Shown here: positions 40,283 through 51,253 of the stretch, one piece after another
How the letters are laid out: each line of letters opens with the position of its first letter
How positions within the stretch are numbered: position 1 is the stretch's first letter
NCBI GenBank assembly: GCA_014841595.1
Contig: JACYUE010000004.1
Coordinates: 273,230 to 337,229 of the forward strand
Reading direction: 5' to 3'
DNA length: 64,000 nt
DNA from: Oxalobacteraceae sp. CFBP 8761
Lineage (GTDB): Bacteria; Pseudomonadota; Gammaproteobacteria; Burkholderiales; Burkholderiaceae_D
Notes under the pieces: model-generated
Told to the model about the DNA's origin: nothing
Databases searched by the model: none
Seen by the model: only the letters and a program-made list of their open reading frames with translations
Translations under genes and position numbers: made by a program

Positions 40283-40645
40283 TTAGAACTTCAGACCGGC
40301 TTCACGCGCGGCTTCCGCCAGCGCCTTCACCCGACCGTGGTAACGGAAACCGGAGCGATCGAACGCGACTTCGGTGATTCCTGCTTTCAGTGCTTTTTCT
40401 GCGACGCGCTTGCCGACCAGAGCGGCTGCTGCAGCGTTGCCGCCGGCGCCAGTCTGACCTGCCAGCTCGGCGCGCACTTCAGCTTCCAGAGTCGAAGCCG
40501 ACACCAGTACTTTTGCGTCCGGGCTGATCAGGTTCGCATAGATATGCAGGTTGGTGCGGTGAACCGACAAACGGTTCACGCCCAGCTGCGAGATCTTGAT
40601 GCGGGTCTGACGTCCACGACGCAGACGTGATTCTTTCTTGTCCAT
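40283..40645 (-). CDS. rplR: 50S ribosomal protein L18
   Basis: 120 aa (E. coli 117). [18 protein letters not shown], then [13 protein letters not shown] and [20 protein letters not shown]. Binds 5S rRNA. Confidence 0.97.
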   Translation of the reverse strand: MDKKESRLRRGRQTRIKISQLGVNRLSVHRTNLHIYANLISPDAKVLVSASTLEAEVRAELAGQTGAGGNAAAAALVGKRVAEKALKAGITEVAFDRSGFRYHGRVKALAEAAREAGLKF

Positions 40646-40656
40646 GTCAGCTCCGA

Positions 40657-41190
40657 TTATTTCTTCTTGGTTTCTTTAAGCTTCACCACTTCGTCCGAAT
40701 AACGGACACCCTTGCCTTTGTAAGGCTCAGGCGAGCGGTAAGCGCGAACTTCAGCGGCAACCTGGCCGACCTTTTGACGATCGATACCCTTGATCAGGAT
40801 CTCGGTCGGGGTCGGAGTTGCTGCAGTAACGCCTTCCGGCATTGCATGCAGCACCGGGTGCGAGAAGCCCAGCGACAGGTTCAGGGCGTTGCCCTGCACT
40901 GCTGCCTTGTAGCCCACGCCGACCAGGTTCAGCTTCTTCTCGAAGCCCTTGGTCACGCCGGTTACCATGTTGTTGACCAGAGCACGCAGGGTGCCGGACA
41001 TGGCGTTCGATTCACGCGAATCATCGACTACGTCGAAGGTCAGCGTGCCATTGTTGTTTTCCACTTTGACCAGGCCGTTCAGGGCCTGGGTCAGGGAGCC
41101 CAGCGGGCCCTTGACGGTGATCGACGACGCGTTGATCGCGACTTCGGCACCGGCAGGGACGGCGATAGGCATCTTAGCTACTCGAGACAT
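40657..41190 (-). CDS. rplF: 50S ribosomal protein L6
   Basis: 177 aa, same as E. coli. Two repeated L6 folds; the C-terminal signature [20 protein letters not shown] is present. Confidence 0.97.
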   Translation of the reverse strand: MSRVAKMPIAVPAGAEVAINASSITVKGPLGSLTQALNGLVKVENNNGTLTFDVVDDSRESNAMSGTLRALVNNMVTGVTKGFEKKLNLVGVGYKAAVQGNALNLSLGFSHPVLHAMPEGVTAATPTPTEILIKGIDRQKVGQVAAEVRAYRSPEPYKGKGVRYSDEVVKLKETKKK

Positions 41191-41200
41191 CGTCTACTCC

Positions 41201-41596
41201 TTAAGCCACGTAGCAAATCACTTCGCCACCGACACCGGTAGCGCGCGCTTTGCGATCAGTCATGACGCCTTGCGGGGTCGACACGATTGCCACGCCCAGG
41301 CCGTTCATGACGGTTGGGATCTCGTCTTTACCTTTGTAGATACGCAGGCCAGGACGGGAAACACGCTCAAGGCGCTCGATGACCGGACGGCCAGTGTAAT
41401 ACTTCAAACCGATTTTCAGTTCCGCTTTACCACCTTCGGAGGTGACAGCGAAATCCTCAATGTAACCCTCGTCCTTCAGGACGTTGGCAATAGCAACCTT
41501 GACTTTTGACGACGGCATTGCGACCGTGGTTTTCTGAACAACTTGTGCGTTGCGAATGCGGGTCAGCATATCGGCGATAGGATCGCTCATACTCAT
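41201..41596 (-). CDS. rpsH: 30S ribosomal protein S8
   Basis: 131 aa. [18 protein letters not shown] and C-terminal GGEVICYVA match the family. In E. coli S8 represses the spc operon by binding a 16S-like hairpin near rplE; I did not find a clear mimic here. Confidence 0.97.
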   Translation of the reverse strand: MSMSDPIADMLTRIRNAQVVQKTTVAMPSSKVKVAIANVLKDEGYIEDFAVTSEGGKAELKIGLKYYTGRPVIERLERVSRPGLRIYKGKDEIPTVMNGLGVAIVSTPQGVMTDRKARATGVGGEVICYVA

Positions 41597-41610
41597 TGCA
41601 TATTCTCCTA

Positions 41611-41916
41611 TTACCAGCTTGCTTTGGTCATACCAGGAATTTCGCCCTTCATGGCGAATTCGCGGAGTTTAGTACGTGCCAGACCGAATTTACGGAAAGT
41701 GCCACGTGGACGGCCAGTGATGGCGCAGCGGTTACGCTGACGGGTCGGTGCCGAATTGCGCGGCAGAGCCTGCAGCTTCAGACGCGCTTCGTAGCGTTCT
41801 TCTTCCGTCTTCGACTGGTCGTCGATGATCGCTTTAAGAGCGGCACGCTTCGGGGCGAATTTCTCCACCAGGTCTGCACGCTTCTTTTCGCGGTTAATCA
41901 GTGAAAGTTTTGCCAT
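41611..41916 (-). CDS. rpsN: 30S ribosomal protein S14 (zinc-independent form)
   Basis: 101 aa long form without the CxxC zinc knuckles of the short form. [13 protein letters not shown] and C-terminal [19 protein letters not shown] are diagnostic. Confidence 0.97.
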   Translation of the reverse strand: MAKLSLINREKKRADLVEKFAPKRAALKAIIDDQSKTEEERYEARLKLQALPRNSAPTRQRNRCAITGRPRGTFRKFGLARTKLREFAMKGEIPGMTKASW

Positions 41917-41921
41917 TGCTC

Positions 41922-42461
41922 TTAGTTCCTGAACGGGAATTTGAAGGCGGCGAGCAGCGCTTTGGCTTCTTCGTCGGTCTTAGCAGTCGTGGTGATCGAG
42001 ATGTTCATGCCACGCAGTGCATCGATCTTGTCGTAGTCGATCTCTGGGAAGATGATCTGTTCCTTGACACCGATGTTGTAGTTGCCGCGACCATCGAACG
42101 ATTTACCATTGACACCGCGGAAGTCACGCACGCGCGGCAGAGCCACGGTGATGAAGCGGTCCAGGAATTCGTACATGCGGGCGCCGCGCAGGGTCACCAT
42201 CGTGCCGATCGGGTAGCCTTCGCGGATTTTGAAACCAGCGATTGCCTTGCGTGCCTTGGTGATCACTGGCTTCTGGCCGGCGATCTTCGTCAGGTCGCCA
42301 GTGGCGTGCTCGATGATCTTCTTGTCAGCGACTGCTTCCGACAGACCCATGTTCAGGGTGATCTTGGTCAGACGTGGCACTTCCATCACCGACTTGTAAC
42401 CGAATTTCTCGGTCAGCTCGGCGACGACTTTTTCTTTGTAAATTGCTTGGAGACGGGCCAT
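41922..42461 (-). CDS. rplE: 50S ribosomal protein L5
   Basis: 179 aa, same as E. coli. [18 protein letters not shown] and [21 protein letters not shown] region (here [20 protein letters not shown]). Binds 5S rRNA. It lies only 5–6 bp from its neighbours. Confidence 0.97.
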   Translation of the reverse strand: MARLQAIYKEKVVAELTEKFGYKSVMEVPRLTKITLNMGLSEAVADKKIIEHATGDLTKIAGQKPVITKARKAIAGFKIREGYPIGTMVTLRGARMYEFLDRFITVALPRVRDFRGVNGKSFDGRGNYNIGVKEQIIFPEIDYDKIDALRGMNISITTTAKTDEEAKALLAAFKFPFRN

Positions 42462-42467
42462 TTATTC

Positions 42468-42782
42468 TTACCCCTTCACTACTTCGCCGCTCGACTTGAA
42501 GACGCGGACTTTTTTGCCGTCCTGGTCTTTGAAGCCAACGCGATCTGCCTTGCCGGTCGCTGCGTTGAACAGCGCGACATTCGACACGTGAATCGGCATT
42601 GTCTTGTCGACGATACCACCAGTAACACCGGTCATCGGGTTAGGCTTGGTCGCTTTTTTAGCGACGTTGACGCCTTCGACGATGACGTGTTCAGCGTCTA
42701 CACGCTGTTGAACGACACCGCGCTTGCCCTTGTCTTTCCCGGCCAGAACGATGACTTCGTCGTTTTTACGAATCTTATCCAT
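42468..42782 (-). CDS. rplX: 50S ribosomal protein L24
   Basis: 104 aa, same as E. coli. KOW motif at the N-terminus ([20 protein letters not shown]). Early 50S assembly protein. Confidence 0.97.
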   Translation of the reverse strand: MDKIRKNDEVIVLAGKDKGKRGVVQQRVDAEHVIVEGVNVAKKATKPNPMTGVTGGIVDKTMPIHVSNVALFNAATGKADRVGFKDQDGKKVRVFKSSGEVVKG

Positions 42783-42791
42783 GTCGTATCC

Positions 42792-43160
42792 TTACAGAAC
42801 TTCAGGTGCCAGCGACACGATCTTCATGAACTTTTCAGTGCGCAGCTCGCGCGTCACTGGTCCGAAGATACGGGTACCGATTGGCTCCAGCTTGGCGTTC
42901 AGCAGGACAGCGGCATTGCCGTCGAACTTGACCAGGGAACCATCCGGGCGACGCACACCTTTTGCGGTGCGCACAACCACGGCATTGTAAATTTCACCTT
43001 TTTTGACGCGGCCACGTGGGGCTGCGACTTTAACGGTGACCTTGATGATGTCGCCAATGCTCGCGTAACGGCGCTTCGAGCCGCCCAACACCTTGATGCA
43101 CAGAACTTCCTTTGCACCCGTGTTGTCGGCTACTTCGAGCCGGCTTTCGGTTTGAATCAT
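42792..43160 (-). CDS. rplN: 50S ribosomal protein L14
   Basis: 122 aa. [19 protein letters not shown] is the L14 opening. First gene of the spc-type operon; it is preceded by a 232-bp spacer with its own promoter-like sequence. Confidence 0.97.
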   Translation of the reverse strand: MIQTESRLEVADNTGAKEVLCIKVLGGSKRRYASIGDIIKVTVKVAAPRGRVKKGEIYNAVVVRTAKGVRRPDGSLVKFDGNAAVLLNAKLEPIGTRIFGPVTRELRTEKFMKIVSLAPEVL

Positions 43161-43348
43161 AGTATTTTCTTTCCCAACTTAAGCCGAAGAAACCCCACAA
43201 TTTGTGGGCCTGCGGTCAGTCTTGGTCCCGCCGTAACGCCCCTGCTGGAGCACCACGATTGGGTGATTGGACTTTCCAATAACGCTTTCGTTACAGGCCG
43301 CACTTGCCGAGGGGGACAAACTGCGGCAACACATGAACGAAGCCCGCT

Positions 43349-43377
43349 AGTATCTCAGATACCAGCGGGCCACGCAA
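43349..43377 (-). promoter_or_regulatory. Candidate spc-operon promoter in the rpsQ–rplN spacer
   Basis: Minus strand TTGCGT (43377–43372), 17-bp spacing, GATACT (43354–43349). It sits exactly at the S10/spc operon boundary and resembles the rplC promoter (TTGCGC-17-TATACT). A 12-bp hairpin (43343–43369, CCCGCTGGTATC / GATACTAGCGGG with one G·U and a TGA loop) overlaps it and could instead act as an attenuator or processing site. A smaller CCCACAA/TTGTGGG palindrome lies nearer rplN. No gene in the rest of 43161–43392. Confidence 0.5.
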
Positions 43378-43392
43378 GACAATTTTTAAAGC

Positions 43393-43665
43393 TTAGAGGA
43401 CTGGTGCTACCAACAGCACCTGGGTGACCGTCCAGGCTTTCGTCTTCGAGATCGGGCGACCTTCTGCGATCTCGACGGTGTCGCCAATTTTCGCTTCGTT
43501 CGCTTCGTCGTGCGCGTGATACTTGTTCGAGCGCACGATGATCTTGCCGTACAGCGGATGCTTGACGTGACGTTCGATCAGTACGGTTACCGTCTTGTCC
43601 ATTTTATCGGACACGACTTTACCGACCAGCGTACGCTTCAGCGCCGTTTTAGTGGTGTCGTTCAT
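43393..43665 (-). CDS. rpsQ: 30S ribosomal protein S17
   Basis: 90 aa (E. coli 84). [29 protein letters not shown] (in parts) and [18 protein letters not shown] are diagnostic. Its ATG overlaps the rpmC stop. Last gene of the S10-type operon. Confidence 0.97.
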   Translation of the reverse strand: MNDTTKTALKRTLVGKVVSDKMDKTVTVLIERHVKHPLYGKIIVRSNKYHAHDEANEAKIGDTVEIAEGRPISKTKAWTVTQVLLVAPVL

Positions 43666-43853
43666 TTGGCTTCCTTCGTGTTCATCACAGTCTTCACACG
43701 CGCGATATCGCGACGTACTTTCTTGAGCTGCGAGGTATTCCCGAGCTGCTGGGTGGCGACTTGCATGCGCAGACCGAATTGGGCCTTGAGCAGCTCGTTC
43801 AGCTCCTTCTGCAGCGCGTCCTGGTCCTTGCCGCGGAGTTCCGATGCTTTCAT
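43662..43853 (-). CDS. rpmC: 50S ribosomal protein L29
   Basis: 63 aa from ATG 43853 ([10 protein letters not shown]); an in-frame TTG two codons upstream is unlikely. Same length as E. coli. Overlaps rpsQ by 4 bases. Confidence 0.96.
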   Translation of the reverse strand: MKASELRGKDQDALQKELNELLKAQFGLRMQVATQQLGNTSQLKKVRRDIARVKTVMNTKEAK

Positions 43854-43865
43854 ATACAACTCCTG

Positions 43866-44285
43866 TTATTGACCGACCTGGCGAACCACGAACGTGGTAG
43901 CCAGTGGCAGTTTGGCAGCGGCCAGGCGGAATGCTTCGCGCGCCAGGGTTTCATCAACGCCGTCCATCTCATACAGGACTTTGCCTGGCTGGATTTCAGC
44001 GACGTAGTATTCTGGGTTACCTTTACCGTTACCCATACGAACTTCAGCTGGCTTGTTCGAAATCGGCTTGTCCGGGAAGATACGGATCCAGATACGACCG
44101 CCACGCTTGATGTGACGGGTCATGGCACGACGTGCCGCTTCGATCTGACGTGCAGTGATACGGCCGCGGGCAACTGCCTTCAGACCGAATTCACCGAACG
44201 AGACCGCGGTGCCGCGGGTGTGCGAAATGCCGGTGTTACGGCCTTTCTGCTCTTTACGATACTTCCTGCGCGATGGTTGCAGCAT
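43866..44285 (-). CDS. rplP: 50S ribosomal protein L16
   Basis: 139 aa. [17 protein letters not shown] and [28 protein letters not shown] (around residues 60–87) are the L16 signatures. Shapes the A-site of the peptidyl-transferase centre. Confidence 0.97.
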   Translation of the reverse strand: MLQPSRRKYRKEQKGRNTGISHTRGTAVSFGEFGLKAVARGRITARQIEAARRAMTRHIKRGGRIWIRIFPDKPISNKPAEVRMGNGKGNPEYYVAEIQPGKVLYEMDGVDETLAREAFRLAAAKLPLATTFVVRQVGQ

Positions 44286-44287
44286 GC

Positions 44288-45127
44288 TTATTCTCCTGCT
44301 TTCTCAGCTGGGGCAGCAGCAGGTGCAGCGGCAGCCGGGGTCGCCAGCTTGACAGCTGGACGAGCGCGGACAACTGGCGCTGCGGCTGGACGTGCGCCGC
44401 CTGCTGGGCGTGGGCCGCGCGATGGCTTGCCATCGTCACGACGTGGGCCGCGTGGCTTCTTGTCGTCCGGCGGGGTGTCGATGACTGGTGCTTCGCCGGT
44501 GACCGAACGGTCGCCCTTGTAGACCCAGACCTTGACGCCGATGATGCCGTACGTGGTCGATGCTTCGCTGGTGCCGTAGTCGATATCGGCGCGCAGGGTG
44601 TGAAGTGGCACGCGACCTTCGCGGTACCATTCGGTACGTGCGATTTCGATGCCGTTCAGACGACCCGACGACATGATCTTGATGCCGACAGCGCCCAGAC
44701 GCATTGCATTTTGCATCGCGCGCTTCATTGCACGACGGAACATGATGCGCTTTTCGAGCTGTTGCGAGATCGAATCGGCGATCAGCTGCGAATCGATCTC
44801 AGGCTTGCGGATCTCTTCGATATTGACGTGCACTGGCACGCCCATGATCTTCGCCAGCGACGACTTCAGCACTTCGATGTCTTCGCCTTTTTTACCGATC
44901 ACGACACCAGGACGCGACGAGTAAATGGTGAAACGCGCGTTCTTGGCAGGACGCTCGATGACGATGCGACCGACCGAAGCGTTCTTCAGCTTCTTTTTCA
45001 GGAAAGCGCGTGCTTCCAGGTCTTCCAGCAGCATGGCTGCGAAGTTGCCGTTACCAGCATACCAACGCGACGACCAGTTACGGGTGACCGCCAGGCGGAA
45101 GCCGGTAGGGTGGATTTTCTGACCCAT
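44288..45127 (-). CDS. rpsC: 30S ribosomal protein S3 with long C-terminal extension
   Basis: 279 aa compared with 233 in E. coli. The KH domain ([19 protein letters not shown]) and S3 C-terminal domain are normal. The extra ~50 residues are Pro/Ala/Arg-rich ([16 protein letters not shown]), a low-complexity tail seen in Burkholderiales. Confidence 0.97.
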   Translation of the reverse strand: MGQKIHPTGFRLAVTRNWSSRWYAGNGNFAAMLLEDLEARAFLKKKLKNASVGRIVIERPAKNARFTIYSSRPGVVIGKKGEDIEVLKSSLAKIMGVPVHVNIEEIRKPEIDSQLIADSISQQLEKRIMFRRAMKRAMQNAMRLGAVGIKIMSSGRLNGIEIARTEWYREGRVPLHTLRADIDYGTSEASTTYGIIGVKVWVYKGDRSVTGEAPVIDTPPDDKKPRGPRRDDGKPSRGPRPAGGARPAAAPVVRARPAVKLATPAAAAPAAAPAEKAGE

Positions 45128-45138
45128 TCTGTGACTCC

Positions 45139-45468
45139 TTAGTTACCGACAGTCACGTAAATGTGACAGGATTGTTTAGAAATACGATCGCCGCGGCCTT
45201 TTGCACGTGCCGTGAAACGCTTCAGGATCGGGCCCTTTTCGACATAGATCTGAACGATTTTCAGTTCGTCGATGTCCGCGCCATCATTGTGTTCCGCGTT
45301 GGCGATCGCCGACTCGAGAACCTTCTTGATGATCGTCGCGCCCTTTTTTGGGCTGAATTGCAGAATGTTGAGTGCTGCGTCAACTTTCTTGCCGCGGATC
45401 AGATCGGCCACCAGGCGGCCTTTTTGTTCCGACAGGCGCACGCCTTTGAGGATAGCTTTAGTTTCCAT
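45139..45468 (-). CDS. rplV: 50S ribosomal protein L22
   Basis: 109 aa. [16 protein letters not shown], then the beta-hairpin that lines the exit tunnel ([20 protein letters not shown]). Starts at the rpsS stop. Confidence 0.97.
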   Translation of the reverse strand: METKAILKGVRLSEQKGRLVADLIRGKKVDAALNILQFSPKKGATIIKKVLESAIANAEHNDGADIDELKIVQIYVEKGPILKRFTARAKGRGDRISKQSCHIYVTVGN

Positions 45469-45743
45469 TATTTTTTCGCCTTCTTGTCAGCGGCGTGGCC
45501 CTTGAACGTACGGGTCAGCGCGAACTCGCCGAGCTTGTGGCCGACCATGTTCTCCGACACGTACACAGGAACGTGCAGCTTGCCGTTGTGAACAGCGATC
45601 GTCAGACCGATAAAGTCTGGGGAGATCGTCGAGCGGCGCGACCAGGTTTTGACTGGCTTTTTGTCTTTGTTCGCTTGCGCGGCTTCGACTTTTTTCACCA
45701 GGTGGGCGTCAATAAACGGCCCTTTTTTCAATGAACGAGTCAT
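45468..45743 (-). CDS. rpsS: 30S ribosomal protein S19
   Basis: 91 aa. [19 protein letters not shown] and [21 protein letters not shown] are diagnostic. Confidence 0.97.
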   Translation of the reverse strand: MTRSLKKGPFIDAHLVKKVEAAQANKDKKPVKTWSRRSTISPDFIGLTIAVHNGKLHVPVYVSENMVGHKLGEFALTRTFKGHAADKKAKK

Positions 45744-45752
45744 TTTTTATCC

Positions 45753-46579
<827 letters not shown>

Positions 46580-46580
<1 letters not shown>

Positions 46581-46897
46581 TATTTAGCCTCCTCGACAAA
46601 ATTGATTTCCTGGCCTGGCTTCAGGCACACGAAAGCACGCTTGGTGTGGTTGCGACGACCGTTGAAACGGCCCGAACGCTTCTGCTTGCCTTCACGGTTC
46701 AACGTCTGGACCGATTCGACCTCGACTTTGAACAGCAGTTCGACAGCAGCCTTGATTTCTGGCTTGGTCGCGTCAGGCATGACCTTGAACACGATCTGCT
46801 CGTTCTTTTCCGCGACGAAGGTAGCCTTCTCGGAAATGATCGGAGCCAGCAGCACCTTCATCAGGCGCTCTTCGCTAAATTTGATTGCGGCGCTCAT
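46580..46897 (-). CDS. rplW: 50S ribosomal protein L23
   Basis: 105 aa. [22 protein letters not shown] (in the N-terminal half) and [18 protein letters not shown]. Docking site for trigger factor and SRP at the exit tunnel. ATG overlaps rplD stop. Confidence 0.97.
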
Positions 46898-47514
46898 GCG
46901 TACATCTCCTCGATCTTGGCCAGAGCAGCTTTCGTGACCAGGATTTTCTTGTAGAACACCAGCGACATCGGGTCAGCGTGCTTAGGCTCAACGACCAGAA
47001 CGTGCGGCAGATTGCGCGATGCCAGCTCGAGGTTTTCATCGATGGTATCGGTGATCACCAGGACCGAGTCCAGACCCATGCCCAGCAGTTTCTGCGACAG
47101 CAGCTTGGTCTTTGGTGCTTCGATCGACAGGTTCTCGACGACACTCAGACGGCCTTCGCGGGCCAGTTGCGAGAAGATCGAGCAGATACCTGCGCGGAAC
47201 ATCTTCTTGTTAACTTTGTGCGTGAAGTTTTCTTCTGGGCTGTTCGGGAAGATACGACCACCGCCGCGCCACAGTGGCGACGACGACATACCAGCACGAG
47301 CGCGGCCGGTACCTTTTTGGCGCCATGGCTTCTTGGTCGTGTGGTGGACTTCTTCACGATCTTTCTGCTTGCGGTTACCGCCACGTGCGTTAGCAGCGTA
47401 GGCGACGACGACTTGGTGAATCAGGGCTTCGTTGTATTCACGACCGAACACTTCATCGGCGGCTGCAACATTGGCGCCGTCTTGACCTTGCTCATTCAGG
47501 AGCTTCAGTTCCAT
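46894..47514 (-). CDS. rplD: 50S ribosomal protein L4
   Basis: 206 aa (E. coli 201). [30 protein letters not shown] and [14 protein letters not shown], the tunnel loop. In E. coli L4 represses the S10 operon through the rpsJ leader; since rpsJ is detached here, that control would not reach the rest of the operon in the same way. Confidence 0.97.
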   Translation of the reverse strand: MELKLLNEQGQDGANVAAADEVFGREYNEALIHQVVVAYAANARGGNRKQKDREEVHHTTKKPWRQKGTGRARAGMSSSPLWRGGGRIFPNSPEENFTHKVNKKMFRAGICSIFSQLAREGRLSVVENLSIEAPKTKLLSQKLLGMGLDSVLVITDTIDENLELASRNLPHVLVVEPKHADPMSLVFYKKILVTKAALAKIEEMYA

Positions 47515-47517
47515 GGC

Positions 47518-48174
47518 TTACGCTCCTTTCTTGAGTTTGGTTTTAACAGCAGGCTTGACGACCACTTGGCCGTTCTTCGCGCCAGGTACGGCACCTTTGA
47601 TCAGCAGCAGCTGACGTTCGGTGTCGATGCGAGCAACTTCCAGGTTCTGGGTGGTGACGGTGACGTCGCCCATGTGACCGGTCATGCGCTTGCCTGGAAA
47701 CACGCGGCCTGGATCCTGGGCCATACCGATCGAGCCAGGAACATTGTGCGAACGCGAGTTACCGTGGGTAGCACGGCCCGATGCGAAGTTGTGACGCTTG
47801 ATGGTACCGGCGTAGCCTTTACCGATCGAGGTGCCTTGCACGTCGATTTTCTGGCCCACTTCGAACAGCGAAGCATCGATGGTGTCACCGGCTTTGAGTT
47901 CGGCGGCTTTGGTGGAATCGATGCGGAATTCTTTCAGCATCGTACCGGCTTCGACGCCAGCTTTGGCGTAGTGACCGGCAGCGGCTTTCGTCACGCGCGA
48001 AGCACGACGTTGACCGTAGACGACCTGAACTGCGGTGTAGCCATCAGTTTCAGGGGTTTTGATTTGTGCGACACGGTTGTTCGACACATCCAGCACGGTG
48101 ACAGGGATTGAATCACCCTCGTCCGTGAAGATACGCATCATGCCAACCTTGCGACCGAGAAGGCCCAAGCTCAT
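47518..48174 (-). CDS. rplC: 50S ribosomal protein L3
   Basis: 218 aa. [20 protein letters not shown] and the central [20 protein letters not shown], with [14 protein letters not shown]. It is the first gene of the block here: no rpsJ precedes it, and a promoter lies about 90 bp upstream. Confidence 0.97.
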   Translation of the reverse strand: MSLGLLGRKVGMMRIFTDEGDSIPVTVLDVSNNRVAQIKTPETDGYTAVQVVYGQRRASRVTKAAAGHYAKAGVEAGTMLKEFRIDSTKAAELKAGDTIDASLFEVGQKIDVQGTSIGKGYAGTIKRHNFASGRATHGNSRSHNVPGSIGMAQDPGRVFPGKRMTGHMGDVTVTTQNLEVARIDTERQLLLIKGAVPGAKNGQVVVKPAVKTKLKKGA

Positions 48175-48265
48175 TTTTTCTCCATTCCCACCTACGATTG
48201 GGCGGGGGTAGTTGAACTACTAAATAATACGGGCAATAAAAGACGCACCCGTACCGAAGCCGGCT

Positions 48266-48294
48266 AGTATAGCGCGCAAACGGCAACGGCGCAA
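48266..48294 (-). promoter_or_regulatory. Promoter of the rplC ribosomal operon
   Basis: Minus strand TTGCGC (48294–48289), 17 bp, TATACT (48271–48266), giving a leader of about 85 bases before rplC. The -35 lies in the downstream arm of a perfect 11-bp inverted repeat (48289–48299 and 48320–48330, GCGCAACAGGA / TCCTGTTGCGC) with a 20-base loop. On the plus strand this repeat is followed by TTTT, so it could also stop transcription entering from the left. Together these make a self-contained start point. Confidence 0.65.
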
Positions 48295-48450
48295 CAGGAA
48301 AAATCGGCATCGAGACCGGTCCTGTTGCGCTTTTCGCAGTATCTGGAGAATGAAGAATCCGTTCGAGCTGAACGGCACAGACAGGCACAGCGTCGTGCGC
48401 CTTGTCTCTACAGGCATCAACCATTGCTGGGAGCCTGCGACTTGAATTTC

Positions 48451-48527
48451 TGGTGGGCGGTGCAGGATTCGAACCTGCGACCCCTTGGATGTCGACCAAG
48501 TATTCTAACCAACTGAACTAACCGCCC
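48451..48527 (-). tRNA. tRNA-Val (anticodon GAC)
   Basis: 77 bases with encoded CCA. Acceptor GGGCGGT/ACCGCCC, D arm, anticodon stem CTTGG/CCAAG with loop TCGACAT, T arm GCAGG-TTCGAAT-CCTGC. The loop places GAC at positions 34–36 and C rather than the near-universal U at position 33. It is transcribed toward rplC and has its own promoter. Confidence 0.88.
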
Positions 48528-48537
48528 GGGGAGCCGA

Positions 48538-48567
48538 ATTATACGGGGCATGCTGGAACTTTTGCAA
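48538..48567 (-). promoter_or_regulatory. Promoter of the tRNA-Val gene
   Basis: Minus strand TTGCAA (48567–48562), 18 bp, TATAAT (48543–48538), then a GC-rich discriminator 10 bases before the mature 5' end. A strong stable-RNA-type promoter. Confidence 0.75.
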
Positions 48568-48643
48568 TAGCTTTTTTCGGCGATTCAACTTTCCAGCAGA
48601 ATTTTGATTCCACGCCAGGCCAGCAGCATTGGCAAATCGCCGG

Positions 48644-48672
48644 TTGTGCCAGATGCAACAAAATGTTATTGT
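48644..48672 (+). promoter_or_regulatory. Candidate promoter of ggpPS–mscS
   Basis: TTGTGC (48644–48649), 17 bp, TATTGT (48667–48672). It leaves a leader of about 255 bases before the ggpPS start. I see no conserved riboswitch or small gene in that leader; the open frame across it is a GC-rich shadow. Confidence 0.5.
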
Positions 48673-48933
48673 ACAAATGTATTTCGAGGACGGGCTTCGT
48701 CGTGTGCACCTGGCGCACGTGATTTCCGGCACCCATGCCGGCGCTGCCCGCCCTCCTCCGCCTGGCGGCCCCGGCCCTGTCGAACGCGCAATTCTTCGTA
48801 CAACAAAACGCGCTTCGCGCCATCCGCCTTTCCCACGGTCCGCGCGCCTCCCCGGCGACTTCGCGGGCCCCGACCTGCGCCGTCAGTCCACCCCTGGTCT
48901 GCTGGCGGACGCATTGCTGCAAGGATGTACAAC

Positions 48934-51252
48934 ATGACTGTCATTGATACCCAACGCTGGCCCCGCCTGCTCGACCCTTCACGCCTGGTCCTCGCTACCG
49001 ATCTCGACGGCACGCTGCTGGCCGGCACCCATGAAGCACGGCGCCGCATCCGTGAACTGTTTTCCGGCGCCCTGCCTGGCGCCAAGCTGGTCTTCGTCAC
49101 TGGCCGCGGCCTGGAAACCGTCATTCCGCTGCTGAGCGATCCGACCGTCCCGCGTCCCCATTACATCATTGCCGACGTCGGCGCGACGATTGTCGACGCC
49201 GACCTGCGCCCGGTCGAGCCGCTCGCGCACGAGATCGCCGCCACCTGGCCCGGCACCCATGAAGTGCTGCGCGCGCTGAGCGGCTTCCCGCAACTGGTGC
49301 GCCAGCTCGTGCCGCAGGAGCGGCGCTGCTCGTTCTATGCGACCGAGTCCGCGATCACGCCAGAACTGCGCGCTGCGGTCGATGCCCTCGGCTGCGATCT
49401 GGTGTTCTCGGCCGGGCAATACCTGGACGTGCTGCCGCGCGGTGTCGGCAAGGGCGCCGCCGTGCGCCGTCTGGCTGAAGTGGCCGGGTTCGATCCGGCC
49501 CATATTTTGGTGGCGGGCGACACACTGAATGACCTGTCGATGTTCGAGGCGGGCTTTCGCGGCGTGGTCGTGGGCGCCGCCGAACCGGCGCTGATCGAAG
49601 CCGTGCGCAAGTCGCCGCGCGTGGTGGTGGCCGACGCCGCCGGCTGCGGCGGCATCCTCGAAGCCCTGAGCCGCCATGGCCTGCGCTTCGATGGCGACGA
49701 CAGCCCTGCCCCCGCTCCAGCCTGCGGCGACGCCGAACTGGTGATGGTGTATCACCGCCTGCCCTACGACGAAGTGGTCGAAGATGGCGTGACCTGTGCG
49801 CGGCGCCCGAAAAGCCCGAACGGCATCATGCCCACGCTGCTGAGCTTTTTTGCCGGCGGCCGCAAGGGTTCGTGGGTCGCGTGGTCGCAGCAGAACAGCC
49901 GCAACCCGGCCGGCTTCGTCCCGCACGTCGCGGTCGATGCCGCGCGCTACCCGCACCTGAAAGCGGCCCGCATCGCACTCACGCCGGACGACATCGACCA
50001 GTTCTACAAGAAGTTCTCGAAAGAGGCGTTCTGGCCGATCATCTTTTCGTTCCCTGATAAAGCCGTGTTCCGCCAGGACCACTGGGAACGCTACCTCGAG
50101 ATCAACCGCCTGTTCGCCGAGCAGACCGCGCGCGAAGCGGCGTACGGCGCCACCGCCTGGATCCACGACTACAACCTGTGGATGGTGCCGGCCTTCCTGC
50201 GCCCGCTGCGCCCCGACCTGAAGATCGCGTTCTTCCACCACACGGCATTCCCGTCGAGCGACGTCTTCAATATCCTGCCATGGCGGCGCGACATCATCGG
50301 CAGCCTGCTGCAGTGCGACTACGTGGGCTTTCACATCCCGCGCTACGTCGAGAACTTCGTCGACGCCGCCCGTTCGTGCGCGCCGGTGCAGATCGTCGAC
50401 GGCGTAGGCTGCGCGCCGCGCTTCCTGACCTTCGGCTGCGCGCTGGGCGTGGATCACATGACCACCGCGCTCGAAGTGGGCGGCCGCCAGGTCGCGCTGG
50501 GCGCCCATCCGGTCGGCACCAACACGGACCTGATCGACGCGCTGGTGCAAACCGACGCCGTACAGCAGCAGATCGCGGAGATCGACGCCTACCTGGACGG
50601 CAAGACCGGCATCGTCTCGATCGAGCGCCTCGATTATGTGAAAGGCTCGCTGGAAAAGCTGCAGGCCTATGAACGCATGCTCGAACAGCATCCGGAATTG
50701 CTGGGCAAGGTCACGCTGCTGAACATCATCACGCCGGCCGCCAGCGGCATGGACATCTACGACAGCCTGCGCGAAGACCTGGATCGCATCGTCGGGCGCA
50801 TCAACGGGCGCTTCTCCACGATGGACTGGGTGCCGGTGCGCTACTTCTACCGCAGCCTGCCGTTCGAGCAGGTGGTGGCCCACTACGCCGCCTGCGACAT
50901 CGCCTGGATCACGCCGCTGCGCGATGGCCTGAACCTGGTGGCCAAGGAATACGTCGCTACGCGCCATGCGACGGGCCGGCCCGGCACGCTGGTGCTGTCC
51001 GAGTTCGCCGGCGCCGCCGTCGAGCTGCACGGCGCGCTGCTGGTCAATCCGTACGACGCCAACGCGATGAGCGCCACGCTATACGACGCGCTGACGATGG
51101 GCGCCGACGAGGTGGCGTACCGCGCCGGGCGCATGGCGGCGATCGTGCGCGGTCATGACGTGACACGCTGGGGCGACGACTTCCTGGCCGCACTGGCGGC
51201 ATTGCCAGCGCCGGGCGCCGAACAACCGATCGAAGAACGCGCCGCGGCCTGA
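48934..51252 (+). CDS. ggpPS: Bifunctional glucosylglycerol-3-phosphate phosphatase/synthase (GgpPS-like)
   Basis: 772 aa from ATG 48934 with AAGGA upstream. The N-terminal ~250 residues are a HAD phosphatase (ATDLDGTLLAG; VAGDTLNDLSMF). The rest is a GT20, trehalose-6-phosphate-synthase-like domain (WIHDYNLWMVPAFL, FFHHTAFPSSDVFNILPW, GIVSIERLDYVKGSLEKL, LSEFAGAAVELHGALLVNP). Phosphatase before synthase is the order of GgpPS from Stenotrophomonas-type bacteria, whereas OtsA–OtsB fusions usually have it after. Expected product is glucosylglycerol, a salt-stress osmolyte, from ADP-glucose and glycerol-3-phosphate. The mscS gene one base downstream fits osmoregulation. Trehalose synthesis is the main alternative. 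Confidence 0.78.
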   Translation: MTVIDTQRWPRLLDPSRLVLATDLDGTLLAGTHEARRRIRELFSGALPGAKLVFVTGRGLETVIPLLSDPTVPRPHYIIADVGATIVDADLRPVEPLAHEIAATWPGTHEVLRALSGFPQLVRQLVPQERRCSFYATESAITPELRAAVDALGCDLVFSAGQYLDVLPRGVGKGAAVRRLAEVAGFDPAHILVAGDTLNDLSMFEAGFRGVVVGAAEPALIEAVRKSPRVVVADAAGCGGILEALSRHGLRFDGDDSPAPAPACGDAELVMVYHRLPYDEVVEDGVTCARRPKSPNGIMPTLLSFFAGGRKGSWVAWSQQNSRNPAGFVPHVAVDAARYPHLKAARIALTPDDIDQFYKKFSKEAFWPIIFSFPDKAVFRQDHWERYLEINRLFAEQTAREAAYGATAWIHDYNLWMVPAFLRPLRPDLKIAFFHHTAFPSSDVFNILPWRRDIIGSLLQCDYVGFHIPRYVENFVDAARSCAPVQIVDGVGCAPRFLTFGCALGVDHMTTALEVGGRQVALGAHPVGTNTDLIDALVQTDAVQQQIAEIDAYLDGKTGIVSIERLDYVKGSLEKLQAYERMLEQHPELLGKVTLLNIITPAASGMDIYDSLREDLDRIVGRINGRFSTMDWVPVRYFYRSLPFEQVVAHYAACDIAWITPLRDGLNLVAKEYVATRHATGRPGTLVLSEFAGAAVELHGALLVNPYDANAMSATLYDALTMGADEVAYRAGRMAAIVRGHDVTRWGDDFLAALAALPAPGAEQPIEERAAA

Positions 51253-51253
51253 C

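Noticed and set aside
48451..48527. tRNA-Val as integration site of a genomic island
   Set aside because: The 15-kb block is on the 5' side of the tRNA, integrases use the 3' end, and neither an integrase nor a duplicated tRNA end is present.
48604..48933. Upstream extension of the ggpPS frame
   Set aside because: The frame is open but its translation is Arg/Pro-rich and overlaps the likely promoter; a proper ribosome site precedes ATG 48934.
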